Assembly: GCA_015709715.1 (NCBI GenBank)
Contig: CP054184.1
Span: 2,837,001 to 2,901,000, forward strand
DNA length: 64,000 nucleotides
From: Nitrospira sp.
GTDB lineage: Bacteria > Nitrospirota > Nitrospiria > Nitrospirales > Nitrospiraceae
Direction: 5' to 3'
Positions 7,923-16,840 of the stretch are shown here, one piece after another (position 1 is the stretch's first letter; the number at the start of each line of letters is the position of its first letter). Under the pieces are notes generated by a model. It was given only the letters and a program-made list of their open reading frames with translations, was not told the origin of the DNA and searched no databases. The position numbers and the translations under genes were made by a program.

Positions 7923-8783
7923 ATGGTTCGACCTCGACGTTGTCTTCGGTGCCTGTTCGTCGTCTGTCTGGCATTTCCGCTGATGGGTGTCAATGAGGGA
8001 TTTGCCGACTACCGTGTGATCGACGTGGCCGACGGGGCCACGGTGAAAGGGCAGGTGGTGTGGACCGGAGCCGTTCCCGAGCTCCCTCCTATCAAGGTGT
8101 TCGCCGACCTGGACAGTTGCGGGACACAGGTAGCGTCTCCGGTGCTGCGAATCGATCCGGCTACTCATGGACTGGAAGAGACGCTGGTCTATCTCGAACG
8201 AGTAGAGCAGGGAAAGGCCCCCGAGTCATCCTATCGGGTGGCCATGGGGGAGCGTGATGGAGACCCCGCTACCCGCCAGTGTCAGTTTCAGCAGCAAGTC
8301 TTTCCCTTCGTGCGGACCTCCGATCTCACGCTGATCAATCATGAATCGGTGCTGCACAATCCGCATGTCTTCAGTGAGAAGCACAGCAGCCTCTTCAACC
8401 TCGCACTGCCGACGGCCGGGCGTGAAATTACTGCGCGGTTGCCGCGAGCAAGGGGAGTCGGCTTGCGGTTGCAATGTGATGTCCACGTGCATATGAACGC
8501 CTGGGCTGCCGCACTGGAACATCCCTATTTCGCGGTGACCGATGCGCAGGGCCGTTTCGAGATCGGGAATATTCCCCCCGGCACCTACACGCTGGTGGCC
8601 TGGCATGCCGGCTACAACATCGTGAGGTTCATCGCCTCCCGCCCGCTGTATGACGACCCCCATATCCTGCGCCAGACAATCGAGCTGTCGCCGAAGGCAC
8701 AAGTGGAGCGACGGTTCGAGTTCCCCGCCCGGCCGGTGGAAGTCGAGTGGAAGGTCGCCGGCGGAGAGGAGGGCGAGCGATGA
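7923..8783 (+). CDS. secreted cupredoxin-like protein
   Basis: 286 residues with a Sec signal peptide (cleavage probably after GFA, before DYRVID). The central domain (about residues 115-195) has the ligand pattern of a type-1 copper site: an upstream VLHNPHVFS histidine pair and the C-terminal loop CDVHVHM, i.e. Cys-x2-His-x2-Met. The C-terminal part (ALEHPYFAVTDAQGRFEIGN, then PPGTYTLVAWH) is a carboxypeptidase-regulatory-like beta-sandwich. I expect a periplasmic electron carrier or copper-binding protein. ATG 7923 is chosen for the AGGTG eight bases upstream; earlier codons back to 7875 fall against the terminator. The stop overlaps the next start (ATGA). Confidence 0.75.
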   Translation: MVRPRRCLRCLFVVCLAFPLMGVNEGFADYRVIDVADGATVKGQVVWTGAVPELPPIKVFADLDSCGTQVASPVLRIDPATHGLEETLVYLERVEQGKAPESSYRVAMGERDGDPATRQCQFQQQVFPFVRTSDLTLINHESVLHNPHVFSEKHSSLFNLALPTAGREITARLPRARGVGLRLQCDVHVHMNAWAAALEHPYFAVTDAQGRFEIGNIPPGTYTLVAWHAGYNIVRFIASRPLYDDPHILRQTIELSPKAQVERRFEFPARPVEVEWKVAGGEEGER

Positions 8784-10246
8784 CGATGCAGACCGTTCAG
8801 ACCAGGGCGGCCATCGCCGGCATCCTCGTCCTCTTCGCGCTCATGAGTTACGGGCTCAGCGGCCTGGTGGAGCGCGCCGATGCGATTCCGGCCTTCGCCA
8901 GGAAGTATGATTTTAAGTGCAACGTCTGTCACGTGCCTGGTTTTCCCAAGCTCAATGACTTCGGCAACCTCTTCCGGGACCGGGGATATCAATTGGGGTC
9001 AGAGGCGGATTCGCCGGTCTACGAGGGCATCGGCATGGGCTATTGGCCGGTTTCGTTGCGCACGACGGCCGGTTACCAAGCAGCGACCGTCCGCACCGAC
9101 GGCTCCGGTGTGACGACCGGCGGCTTCGGCTTCACCGGCTTGGATCTGTTGAGCTTCGGCACGTTGGATCGTAACTTGGCGTTCGGGGTCGTCTTCACCC
9201 CGGGGCTTGGCAGCGCGGGGTTCGGGACCGGTGCCTCCGATAGTGACTTGGAGGCTGCGTTTGTGCGGCTCATGCGGTTGGAGCGGTTTCTGGGGGTGAA
9301 GAGTGCAGGCGGTGACTATCTGCTGAACCTGAAGGTCGGAAAGTTCGAACTGGATCTGCCGTTCAGCGAGAAGCGGAGTCCGACCTTGAACACGACCTTC
9401 GCGATGTATCACTACATGCCTGGTACACCCTACACCGCGACCATCGGGGGTACTTCCACCAGTTCCTACCTCAATCCCAATACCTTTGCGATCGGCGAGA
9501 ACCAGCCCGGCGCAGAACTGTCCGGTGTCACCAAGACCTCGGCGACCGACGGCTACTTCCGCTACTCGCTGTCAGCGTTGGCCACGAACACGTTTTCCGG
9601 CCCCCTGAGCGGCTGCCCCAGTGGCACCACCTGCGGGACGGGCGGCCGGAACGTCAACTTCTACGGCCACGTCACGCAATCGTTCGGGGGCTACGGCATC
9701 GTGACCGGTCAGCGCATCGGCCTCTTCGGCGCCTATGGGACGGCTCCGACATTGGTCAATCCCACCTGTCCGACTTGCCAAGCCGTGGCCGGAAGCGGGC
9801 AGCCGTTCAGCCGGTTGGGTGTGGATGTCAGCTTGACGTTCAATGGAGAATGGAACCTCTTCGGCGCCTGGATGTGGGGCAACGACAGCAAGAACATGTT
9901 TGTCTCACAGGGCATCGCCGACGCCCAGAATGCGTCCTGGCACGGCGCGTTCATTGAACTCGACTATGCGCCGGCGCTGTTGCCGTTGCTCAACATGCCG
10001 GACTGGTTTTTTGCCTACCGATATGATCTGATTCGCAACAATCGGCAGGGTGATCCCACCTTCGCCAAGAACTACAACAATGTCGATTCCCACACTGTCC
10101 TCGTCCGGTACTTCATCCACCACTCCACCAGGACGGATTTGGCGCTGCACGCCGAGTACAACAGTTACCGGACGACCGGCGTCGGGGCCAACGGCGGGGA
10201 TTTGCTGGGCCAGACGATGTTGGTCGGATTCGATTTCGCCTATTGA
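8780..10246 (+). CDS. monohaem cytochrome c / outer-membrane beta-barrel fusion
   Basis: 488 residues. A signal peptide ends at about residue 35 (ERADA), then a single haem-c motif CNVCH at 47-51 in the context FARKYDFKCNVCH and a following FGNLFRDRGYQL segment. The remaining ~400 residues alternate polar and aromatic residues with Gly-rich turns, as in a transmembrane beta-barrel, and the chain ends in aromatic LVGFDFAY, the usual BAM signal. Loop cysteines (GCPSGTTC, PTCPTCQ) may form disulfides. I infer a porin-like outer-membrane protein with a haem plug or periplasmic haem. ATG 8780 overlaps the upstream TGA. Confidence 0.75.
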   Translation: MTMQTVQTRAAIAGILVLFALMSYGLSGLVERADAIPAFARKYDFKCNVCHVPGFPKLNDFGNLFRDRGYQLGSEADSPVYEGIGMGYWPVSLRTTAGYQAATVRTDGSGVTTGGFGFTGLDLLSFGTLDRNLAFGVVFTPGLGSAGFGTGASDSDLEAAFVRLMRLERFLGVKSAGGDYLLNLKVGKFELDLPFSEKRSPTLNTTFAMYHYMPGTPYTATIGGTSTSSYLNPNTFAIGENQPGAELSGVTKTSATDGYFRYSLSALATNTFSGPLSGCPSGTTCGTGGRNVNFYGHVTQSFGGYGIVTGQRIGLFGAYGTAPTLVNPTCPTCQAVAGSGQPFSRLGVDVSLTFNGEWNLFGAWMWGNDSKNMFVSQGIADAQNASWHGAFIELDYAPALLPLLNMPDWFFAYRYDLIRNNRQGDPTFAKNYNNVDSHTVLVRYFIHHSTRTDLALHAEYNSYRTTGVGANGGDLLGQTMLVGFDFAY

Positions 10247-10259
10247 GCGCCGCGGCCTG

Positions 10260-11039
10260 ATGCCTGTTGTCGCGGTCATCCTGGTGCTGCTTGCTGTGAC
10301 CTTGGGCGGTTGTACGACGACGGCGCCGAGAGAAGGCCGCTGCGTCGTCTGCGACGAGCAGCGGCTGGTGCGCGTCGTTCCGTCCGCTGCCGCCGGCGGA
10401 TCTGTTTCCTCCGGGCGGTGGGACCACCCGTTGATCCTTGAAGAAGCTGAGTGGGAAGGCATCCTGCGGAGCCTGCAGGTGCGACGTATCCGCCGCCCTC
10501 TTCTCGGTCCCTCTCAAGAGGGCCCTCCCGAGCCGGTCTTCTCCGATGAGGAGGCGCGATTCCTCGCCGATTCCCTTCACCAAGCCTTTCGTCAGGCAAC
10601 TCCGCGAGACTCTGTCGTCTTCGCCCTGGTGCGGCCGGACGAATCGGGCCCACCGTTAGTGACGTCCGGCGCCTGGTTCGTGGAGCGCGGGCGGCTCCAT
10701 CTGCGGCTGGCGAACTCGCTGGTGGCGGTCGCGCTGCCGTCGATCCGAACGCAAGTGTGGAATGATCCCCTGTTCGCTCAGGATGGCTCATATGAGCCGG
10801 TGGCACGGCCCGGTCAAGAACTGGTGGAGGGACCCCGCGGCGTGAGGGACGTGGTCTTGGCATATGGAACTGCACGGCAGCAGCCGGAACCGTCGACCGT
10901 CTCGGATGGGCCGTCATCACCATCCGTTCCTCCTCCCCTGGAACAGCAACTCGGCCTGCTCAAGCGGCTTCATGAGCAGGGCCTGATTACGGACGAGGAC
11001 TATCGAGCCAAGAAGCAACAACTCCTCGATCGTCTGTGA
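10260..11039 (+). CDS. lipoprotein with C-terminal SHOCT domain
   Basis: 259 residues. ATG 10260 opens a lipoprotein signal (VILVLLAVTLGGC, lipobox LGGC), followed by a low-complexity region and a ~120-residue folded part of unknown family (WEGILRSLQVRRI, FSDEEARFLADSLHQAF, GAWFVERGRLHLRLAN). The last 32 residues (LEQQLGLLKRLHEQGLITDE and KKQQLLDRL) are a SHOCT (short C-terminal) domain, often found at the end of unrelated proteins. It starts 13 bases after the barrel-cytochrome stop, so it belongs to the same operon and may be an envelope partner of that protein. Confidence 0.8.
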   Translation: MPVVAVILVLLAVTLGGCTTTAPREGRCVVCDEQRLVRVVPSAAAGGSVSSGRWDHPLILEEAEWEGILRSLQVRRIRRPLLGPSQEGPPEPVFSDEEARFLADSLHQAFRQATPRDSVVFALVRPDESGPPLVTSGAWFVERGRLHLRLANSLVAVALPSIRTQVWNDPLFAQDGSYEPVARPGQELVEGPRGVRDVVLAYGTARQQPEPSTVSDGPSSPSVPPPLEQQLGLLKRLHEQGLITDEDYRAKKQQLLDRL

Positions 11040-11060
11040 CGTGGGGGCTGTCGGCCCGGC

Positions 11061-11813
11061 TCACCGCTCACTCGCATAGCGGCTGTGTAGCTTCACCGGT
11101 GTGGCGGCCCGTTTGCGGCGCATCCGAATGTTCAGCATCTCGACCGTGACGGAAAAGGCCATGGAGAAGTAGATGTAACCCTTCGGGACGTGCACGTCGA
11201 ATCCCTCCACCATCAACGTCACGCCGACCAGAATCAGAAACGACAGGGCCAGGATCTTCACCGTGGGGTGGGCATCCACGAAGTCGCCGATGGCCTTGGC
11301 CGCCATCAGCATCACCACCACCGCCAGGATGATGGCAACCGCCATGATCGACACATGGTCGACCAAGCCCACCGCCGTGATTACCGAATCGAGCGAGAAG
11401 ACGATGTCCAACAGTGCAATCTGCAGCAACACCATGCCGAGGCTGGCTTGGACCGTCGGCGCCGCATGTTCTTCCACACCTTCCAGGCTGTTATGAATCT
11501 CGTGCGTGGCCTTCGCCATCAGGAACAGGCCGCCCCCGATCAGGATCAGGTCGCGGCCGGAGATGCCCTGTCCCAGCACCGTCACCCAGGGTTTGGTCAA
11601 TCCCATGACCCACGAAATGGAAAACAGGAGCGCCAGGCGCGCCAACATGGCCAGGCCCAGACCCATCTTCCTGGCGAGGGCCCGCTGCGCCTCCGGCAAC
11701 CGGCCCACGAGGACGGAGATGAAGATAATGTTATCGATCCCCAGCACGATCTCCAGCGCGGTCAGAGTTCCGAGCGCGATCCACACTTCCGGATTGGCCA
11801 GCCAGTCCAGCAT
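11061..11813 (-). CDS. TerC-family integral membrane protein
   Basis: 250 residues, about seven membrane segments. Family motifs are LTALEIVLGIDNIIFISVLV near the N-terminus and DIVFSLDSVITAVGLVDH in the second half; the paired GIDN / SLDS acidic residues within membrane helices are the hallmark of TerC proteins, which are linked to metal (Mn, Ca) export and tellurite resistance. The C-terminal tail is basic (RMRRKRAATPVKLH). It runs convergently against the SHOCT lipoprotein gene with only 21 bases between stops, and no terminator hairpin is obvious there. Confidence 0.9.
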   Translation of the reverse strand: MLDWLANPEVWIALGTLTALEIVLGIDNIIFISVLVGRLPEAQRALARKMGLGLAMLARLALLFSISWVMGLTKPWVTVLGQGISGRDLILIGGGLFLMAKATHEIHNSLEGVEEHAAPTVQASLGMVLLQIALLDIVFSLDSVITAVGLVDHVSIMAVAIILAVVVMLMAAKAIGDFVDAHPTVKILALSFLILVGVTLMVEGFDVHVPKGYIYFSMAFSVTVEMLNIRMRRKRAATPVKLHSRYASER

Positions 11814-11949
11814 CAGAGACTCCCTGTAGTAGAAAAACGACCGACGAGTCGACCGGTCATGAACGGATAGACCGCATAGCGAGGTGACAGGCAGTCTACC
11901 CCGGTGGGCCTATCGGCGCAATCAAAACGTCGCGGGCGATGGGGAGCGG

Positions 11950-12981
11950 CTAGACCGGATCTTCGGGAGGGGACGGGTGTTGATGCAAGGTTTCGAGAAA
12001 CAGCAGATTCAGATCTTGTGTCATCAGGTTGACCTGCGTCTTGAGCAGGCCCAGCATCTCGCTGCGATGCCGTAATTCGTTGATGCGGTAGATACCTCCT
12101 CGACCGAAATAGAGTTCCGTCAGGCGTTGCTCCTGCTTGGAACCGGGCTTGCCGAGGCGAGGGCGCCAGTTGCCGATGATGTGGTCGCGGCGGGTCCGTT
12201 TGCCGTTGGGGCGGATGGAGCTGTTCAAGTAGCGCCAGACCGGTTGCGGAAATTGCTCGCTGGTCCGGTCGTTGTGCCAGATGTCGGCCATGAGGTTGCG
12301 CCCGTGCTTAAATTCATAGGCCTGATCGCCGCCCAGCGCCGCCACGCCGAAGCCCAACGCGGCCACGCTTCCCGACAGGTCGATAATACCTGATAGGACC
12401 TCCGAGCCCAGGAGTAGGAATGTTCCGGCGAAGACTCCGGAAATAGAGTCGGCCAGAATGGCCATGATTGTCCGACCCTGTTGGATGTCGTTGCGAACCT
12501 CTTCGAGTTGCGAAGCCAGGTCCTCCGCCCGCTCCTTTTCGCACTCCAACTCGGCCGCAATGCTGTTCGCCTCGAACAGCGCCAACAGCAACCGATCGGA
12601 CAGTTCCTGGCGCACAGCAAGGGACCGCAAGGATGCGCCGTCCAGGCCGCGGGCCATGTCACCTTCCAGCAATTGGAACTCCGCCAGCAGATCGTGCACC
12701 CCGATGATGGCGGCGATTTCCCTGGCTCGCGGCGAGAAACGCACGGAGTCGATCGTATCGCTTGCGGTGGTCGTCGAGGTCCGGTCGATGCGATAGCCGC
12801 TGTTGACCGGAGGATGACCGACGACCTGTGTGGGCGGATTGGTGGTGGGAACGCAGTGGCTTTCAGTGATGTCATCGTCCTCGCCGTCGGCCGCCCTGAT
12901 GTGTGGTCCGCCGGCGCAGCCCTGCAGGAGGGCGACGGAGAGACAACCGGCGAGGATGTAACGAGAAATTCCAACGGCCAT
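11950..12981 (-). CDS. putative lipoprotein with helical and hydrophobic regions
   Basis: 343 residues from ATG 12981; a TTG six codons further upstream is possible but lacks support. The N-terminus SRYILAGCLSVALLQGC is a lipoprotein signal with lipobox LLQGC. Residues ~80-160 are predicted helical and probably coiled coil (ELECEKERAEDLASQLEEV), followed by a hydrophobic pair of segments (FAGTFLLLGSEVLSGIIDL, GSVAALGFGVAALGG) and a basic C-terminal half. The layout suggests an envelope protein that associates with a membrane. I recognise no family. Confidence 0.7.
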   Translation of the reverse strand: MAVGISRYILAGCLSVALLQGCAGGPHIRAADGEDDDITESHCVPTTNPPTQVVGHPPVNSGYRIDRTSTTTASDTIDSVRFSPRAREIAAIIGVHDLLAEFQLLEGDMARGLDGASLRSLAVRQELSDRLLLALFEANSIAAELECEKERAEDLASQLEEVRNDIQQGRTIMAILADSISGVFAGTFLLLGSEVLSGIIDLSGSVAALGFGVAALGGDQAYEFKHGRNLMADIWHNDRTSEQFPQPVWRYLNSSIRPNGKRTRRDHIIGNWRPRLGKPGSKQEQRLTELYFGRGGIYRINELRHRSEMLGLLKTQVNLMTQDLNLLFLETLHQHPSPPEDPV

Positions 12982-13156
12982 GCGTATGACTGACGACAAG
13001 CGGACGAGGCGTACCGACAGGGCAACACCACTTGACGAAGGTACAGGATCAACATGAAAGCCGTATGAAAAGAAGATGAATGGTCGATGAAGTTTTGCGG
13101 CGGGCGGCGGCAGGCCTGCCCGACGAGGGCCGACCTGGCACCGCCCATGCGGTGGG

Positions 13157-14005
13157 TCAGACCGATCCGCGTTTCAAGAAGTCGGGCCGGTCCCGGATGG
13201 CGACCATCTTCACCAGATCGCGGATCGAGAGCACCCCCAGCACCTTGTCATGTTCGGTGACGGCGAGGTGCCGCACCCGTTTCGCAGCCATACGTTCGCT
13301 GGCATCGCGAATCGTGCGGTTCACGTCGATGTCCAGCAGCGGCGAATTCATCACGGCGCCGACCCGGATCGCCTGCGGATCGAGTTGGTAGGCGAGCACT
13401 TTTCGAACCAGATCCGCCTCGGTCACGATGCCCACCAACTCCTCCGCCTCCATGACGAACAGGGCTCCGATGTGTTTGTCGGCCATGCGCTGCGCCGCCG
13501 AGAGCGCGGCTTCGTGGCTTCCGATCGTCTCCACGGCGGTCTTCATCAACACGCTCAGCGGGCGGTAGACATCGTTGAGCGACTGGACCGGTCCGCCGTC
13601 GGCCTCGACGAAATACCGTACAAGATCGCGGACCGACGTCACGCCGAGCACGTCCGTGCCCTCCACGACGACCAGGTGACGGACCTTCTTGGATTCCATC
13701 AGCTGGCTGGCGTCGAGCATCGGTCGATCGGGCGCGATGGTGACGAGCGGGCTGCTCATGATGGTGCTCATGTCCGTGCAGGAGGGGACGAGCCCACGGG
13801 CCAGCACCTTGCTCACCAGGTCGCTTTCGGTGACGATGCCGGTAATCCGACAATCGTGGTGCGGACGGTCGAACGTCTCGATCAAGACCGAGCCGATGCT
13901 GCGGCTCCGCATCCGTTCGGCGACGGTCACGACGGAGGTATCCTGCGGGAGGACTTCCAGTTGGCGATGCATGTACTCACTGACGCGGGGATGCGGTGCG
14001 GTCAT
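13157..14005 (-). CDS. four-CBS-domain protein
   Basis: 282 residues holding four CBS motifs in two Bateman pairs: VSEYMHRQLEVLP/GIVTESDLVSKVL, MSTIMSSPLVTIAP/GVTSVRDLVRYFV, LSVLMKTAVETIGS/GIVTEADLVRKVL and VGAVMNSPLLDIDV/GVLSIRDLVKMVA. Such proteins bind adenylates and report energy charge. ATG 14005 follows an AAGGAG-type site. The gene starts 30 bases after the P-type ATPase and so probably belongs to the UspA-ATPase-CBS unit, where it could regulate the pump. Confidence 0.92.
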   Translation of the reverse strand: MTAPHPRVSEYMHRQLEVLPQDTSVVTVAERMRSRSIGSVLIETFDRPHHDCRITGIVTESDLVSKVLARGLVPSCTDMSTIMSSPLVTIAPDRPMLDASQLMESKKVRHLVVVEGTDVLGVTSVRDLVRYFVEADGGPVQSLNDVYRPLSVLMKTAVETIGSHEAALSAAQRMADKHIGALFVMEAEELVGIVTEADLVRKVLAYQLDPQAIRVGAVMNSPLLDIDVNRTIRDASERMAAKRVRHLAVTEHDKVLGVLSIRDLVKMVAIRDRPDFLKRGSV

Positions 14006-14035
14006 GGGCGCTCCTTTCTGTAGATCGATCGTCTG

Positions 14036-16840
14036 TCATGCGTGAGGTCGTCCCGGTTGCGGCATGGCGGTGAAGGCGCGCAGTCGGGCCGCGGCGATTT
14101 TGCGGATCTCTTCGGCCAAAAGGAGGCCGATCGCCCCCAGGATCAAGGTCCCGAAGATCCAGGCCGGCAGTGGCGCGGTGCCGAATACCATATGGCCAAG
14201 CGGACTGTAGGTCAACAGGAGGAGGAGGGTCACTTCGACGGCCACGCCGAGGAGGATCAGCGGATTGCTGAACCAGCCGAGCCGGAACGCCGACAGCCGT
14301 TCGGAGCGGCAGGCGAATACATTGGCGACTTGCGCCACGACGATTCCGGAGAGGGTTACGGTGGTGGCCTCCCGATAGAGGGCGGAGTTCCAATCCAGCG
14401 GATCGCCCCAGGACCAGCCCTGCCGGAAGAGGTAGAGGAAAAATCCGCCCATGGCGATCGCAGCCTCGATCATTCCGAGAAATCCATAGGCGCGCAGGAG
14501 CAGATCCCGGCTGAGTAGGCGCTCTGTCTTCGGCCGGGGCGGGTCGTTCATGATACCCGGTTGCGGCGCTTCGGCAGCCAGGGCCAAGGCCGGCACCATG
14601 TCGGTCCCGAGATCAACGGCAAGGATCTGGGGGACGGTCAGGGCCAGGGGCGCAGACGAGAGCCCGAATGCCAGATAGGGCACAACTTCCGGGACGTTGC
14701 TGGCCAGCACGTAGGTCACGAACTTGCGGATGTTCGTATAGACGGTCCGGCCCTCCTCGATGGCGTTGACGATGGTGGAAAAATTGTCGTCGAGCAGGAT
14801 CATCGAGGCCGTTTCCTTGGCGACATCCGTGCCGGCAATGCCCATGGCGATGCCGATGTCGGCTTGCTTGAGAGCCGGTGCATCGTTGACACCGTCGCCG
14901 GTCACGGCGACGACCTCTCCCATGGCCTTGAGCATCGCGACGATGCGGAGCTTATGCCGCGGCGCCATGCGCGCAAAGACGGGATCCGCCTCACCGGGCG
15001 CGGTGGGGGTGAGCAACTGCCGCAGTTGCTCGTCGCTGTGGCGATCGAGCTGCAGGCCTTCGATCACCGGGACGAAGCCTCCTGGGGCGGGAGAAGCAGC
15101 GTCCGGGGCCAATCCGATGCGGCGCGCGATGGCCAGGGCGGTCAGCGGATGGTCCCCCGTGATCATGATGACGCGCACGCCTGCTCGTCGGCAGGTCGAC
15201 ACCGCCTCGGGCACCTCCCGGTGAGGCGGGTCCATCATGGCCACGAGTCCGAGGAAGGTCAGCTGCTGCTCGACGGTTTCGACGGTCAATGCATCCACGC
15301 CCCGTTCGACTTCCCGCATGGCGACGGCCAGCACGCGATAGGCCTGCTGCGCGAAGGTTTGGCCCTGGGCCAGCACCTTCTTCCGTCCGTCGACCGTGAG
15401 GTCGGACAGCCCGTCCGAGCGCTGTTGCGCCACGCACAGCGGGAGGACGGATTCCGGGGCGCCCTTGGTGAAGGCCAGCAGGCGGCCCTCGCTCCAATGG
15501 AGCGTCGTCATGCGCTTGCGATCGGCATCGAACGGCAATTCGTCCATGCGGCGGAGCAACGGGCGGTGCAGCAGGCCGTGGTCCTGGGCGAAGTCGAGGA
15601 GGGCCGTTTCAGTCGGGTCGCCGGTGGTGACGCTACGCCCATCGGGTCGGCGCGTCCGTTTGGCATTGTTGCAATGGATGATGGCGTCGAACAGCGGCCG
15701 CCACCGCTCGGCTTCGGTCGCATCGACGAGGCGATTCCTGGTGAACAGACAGCCTTCACGCGCCTCGACCACGAGGTCATCCACATACAGCCGGTCCACG
15801 CGCATGCGGTTTTCGGTCAGGGTCCCGGTCTTGTCCGTGCAGATGACGGTGGTGCAGCCCAAGGTTTCGACCGAGGTGAGGTGTTTGATCAGCGCCTTGC
15901 GTGTGGCCATCCGTTGACTGCCCATGGCGAGGGCCAGGGTTACCGTCGGCAGCAGGCCTTCCGGCACGTTCGCGACGATGATGCCGATGCCGAAAATGGC
16001 GCTGGTCCAGAATCCCAACCCCATGCCGACGCCGATGGTGAAGAACACGATCCCCATCATGAGCGAGAGGGCTGCTACCATGTGGGTGACTGTCACGATC
16101 TCCCGCTGGAGGGGGCTCAGGCCGGGTCTCACGCTGGTCGCGAGGTTGGCGATCTTGCCGAATTCCGTCTGCAGCCCGGTCGCGAACACGACGGCCTGGC
16201 CGTGACCGGACAACACCGTGGTGCCGGCGAACACGAGGTTGGGGATGTCCAGCGGGTGGCCGTCCGTGATCGGCTCGGCGGAACGGCGTTGAGGTTTCGA
16301 TTCGCCGGTGAGCGGAGAGTTGTCCACGCGGAGGCCGACGGCTTCGACGAGCCGCGCATCGGCAGATACCTGTTCGCCCTCCTCGAGAATCAACAAATCG
16401 CCGGGCACCAGATCGTCTCGGGGGACCTGCTGAGGTTGTCCTTCGCGCAGGACCCAAGCCTTGGCCGGGAGCAGGCTACGCAAGGCCTGAACGGCCCGCT
16501 CGGCTCGGTATTCCTGCAGAAATGCGAACAACGCGTTGACGATGATGACGCCGAGGATAGCCCAGCCCAACGTCGCCATGCCCTGGCCGGGATTGAATCG
16601 GTCGGCAAAAAAGGCCAGGGCCGCGGCGACCCAGAGCAGTAAGGCGAGGAAATGGGTGAACTGTCGGGCGAACCGCCCGAGGAGCGGAACGCCCCGCAGA
16701 TCCTGCAGGTTGTTCGGGCCATACCGCAGGGCGCGCCGCCGCACGTCCTCTTGAGACAAGCCCTGCGGCGAGGTCGTGAGGGCGCGATAGACCTGGCCAG
16801 GGGCAAGGCGGCAGACCTCGAGCGCGGTCAGGTCAGGCAC
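14036..16840 (-). CDS. P-type cation ATPase, Na,K-ATPase-like (P2C-like)
   Basis: About 934 residues with all P-type ATPase elements: actuator LTGESKP, phosphorylation motif CTDKTGTLTENRM and hinge GDGVNDAPALKQADIGIAMG. Membrane motifs match Na,K-ATPases rather than Ca pumps: M4 IIVANVPEGLLPTVTLALA, M5 VTYVLASNVPEVVPYLAF and M6 LAVDLGTDMVPALALAAE. The Ser/Asn/Glu of M5 and the two Asp of M6 that bind K/Na in the animal enzyme are present. GTG 16840 is preferred because AGGA lies just upstream and it gives an 8-base overlap with the UspA gene; TTG 16855 is an alternative. It should be an inner-membrane monovalent-cation pump. Confidence 0.9.
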   Translation of the reverse strand: MPDLTALEVCRLAPGQVYRALTTSPQGLSQEDVRRRALRYGPNNLQDLRGVPLLGRFARQFTHFLALLLWVAAALAFFADRFNPGQGMATLGWAILGVIIVNALFAFLQEYRAERAVQALRSLLPAKAWVLREGQPQQVPRDDLVPGDLLILEEGEQVSADARLVEAVGLRVDNSPLTGESKPQRRSAEPITDGHPLDIPNLVFAGTTVLSGHGQAVVFATGLQTEFGKIANLATSVRPGLSPLQREIVTVTHMVAALSLMMGIVFFTIGVGMGLGFWTSAIFGIGIIVANVPEGLLPTVTLALAMGSQRMATRKALIKHLTSVETLGCTTVICTDKTGTLTENRMRVDRLYVDDLVVEAREGCLFTRNRLVDATEAERWRPLFDAIIHCNNAKRTRRPDGRSVTTGDPTETALLDFAQDHGLLHRPLLRRMDELPFDADRKRMTTLHWSEGRLLAFTKGAPESVLPLCVAQQRSDGLSDLTVDGRKKVLAQGQTFAQQAYRVLAVAMREVERGVDALTVETVEQQLTFLGLVAMMDPPHREVPEAVSTCRRAGVRVIMITGDHPLTALAIARRIGLAPDAASPAPGGFVPVIEGLQLDRHSDEQLRQLLTPTAPGEADPVFARMAPRHKLRIVAMLKAMGEVVAVTGDGVNDAPALKQADIGIAMGIAGTDVAKETASMILLDDNFSTIVNAIEEGRTVYTNIRKFVTYVLASNVPEVVPYLAFGLSSAPLALTVPQILAVDLGTDMVPALALAAEAPQPGIMNDPPRPKTERLLSRDLLLRAYGFLGMIEAAIAMGGFFLYLFRQGWSWGDPLDWNSALYREATTVTLSGIVVAQVANVFACRSERLSAFRLGWFSNPLILLGVAVEVTLLLLLTYSPLGHMVFGTAPLPAWIFGTLILGAIGLLLAEEIRKIAAARLRAFTAMPQPGRPHA

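Noticed and set aside
14561-16642. A 693-codon open frame on the plus strand opposite the P-type ATPase
   Set aside because: It mirrors a gene with full P-ATPase motifs, is rich in Gly/Arg/His as expected of an antisense frame in GC-rich DNA, and shows no family likeness.
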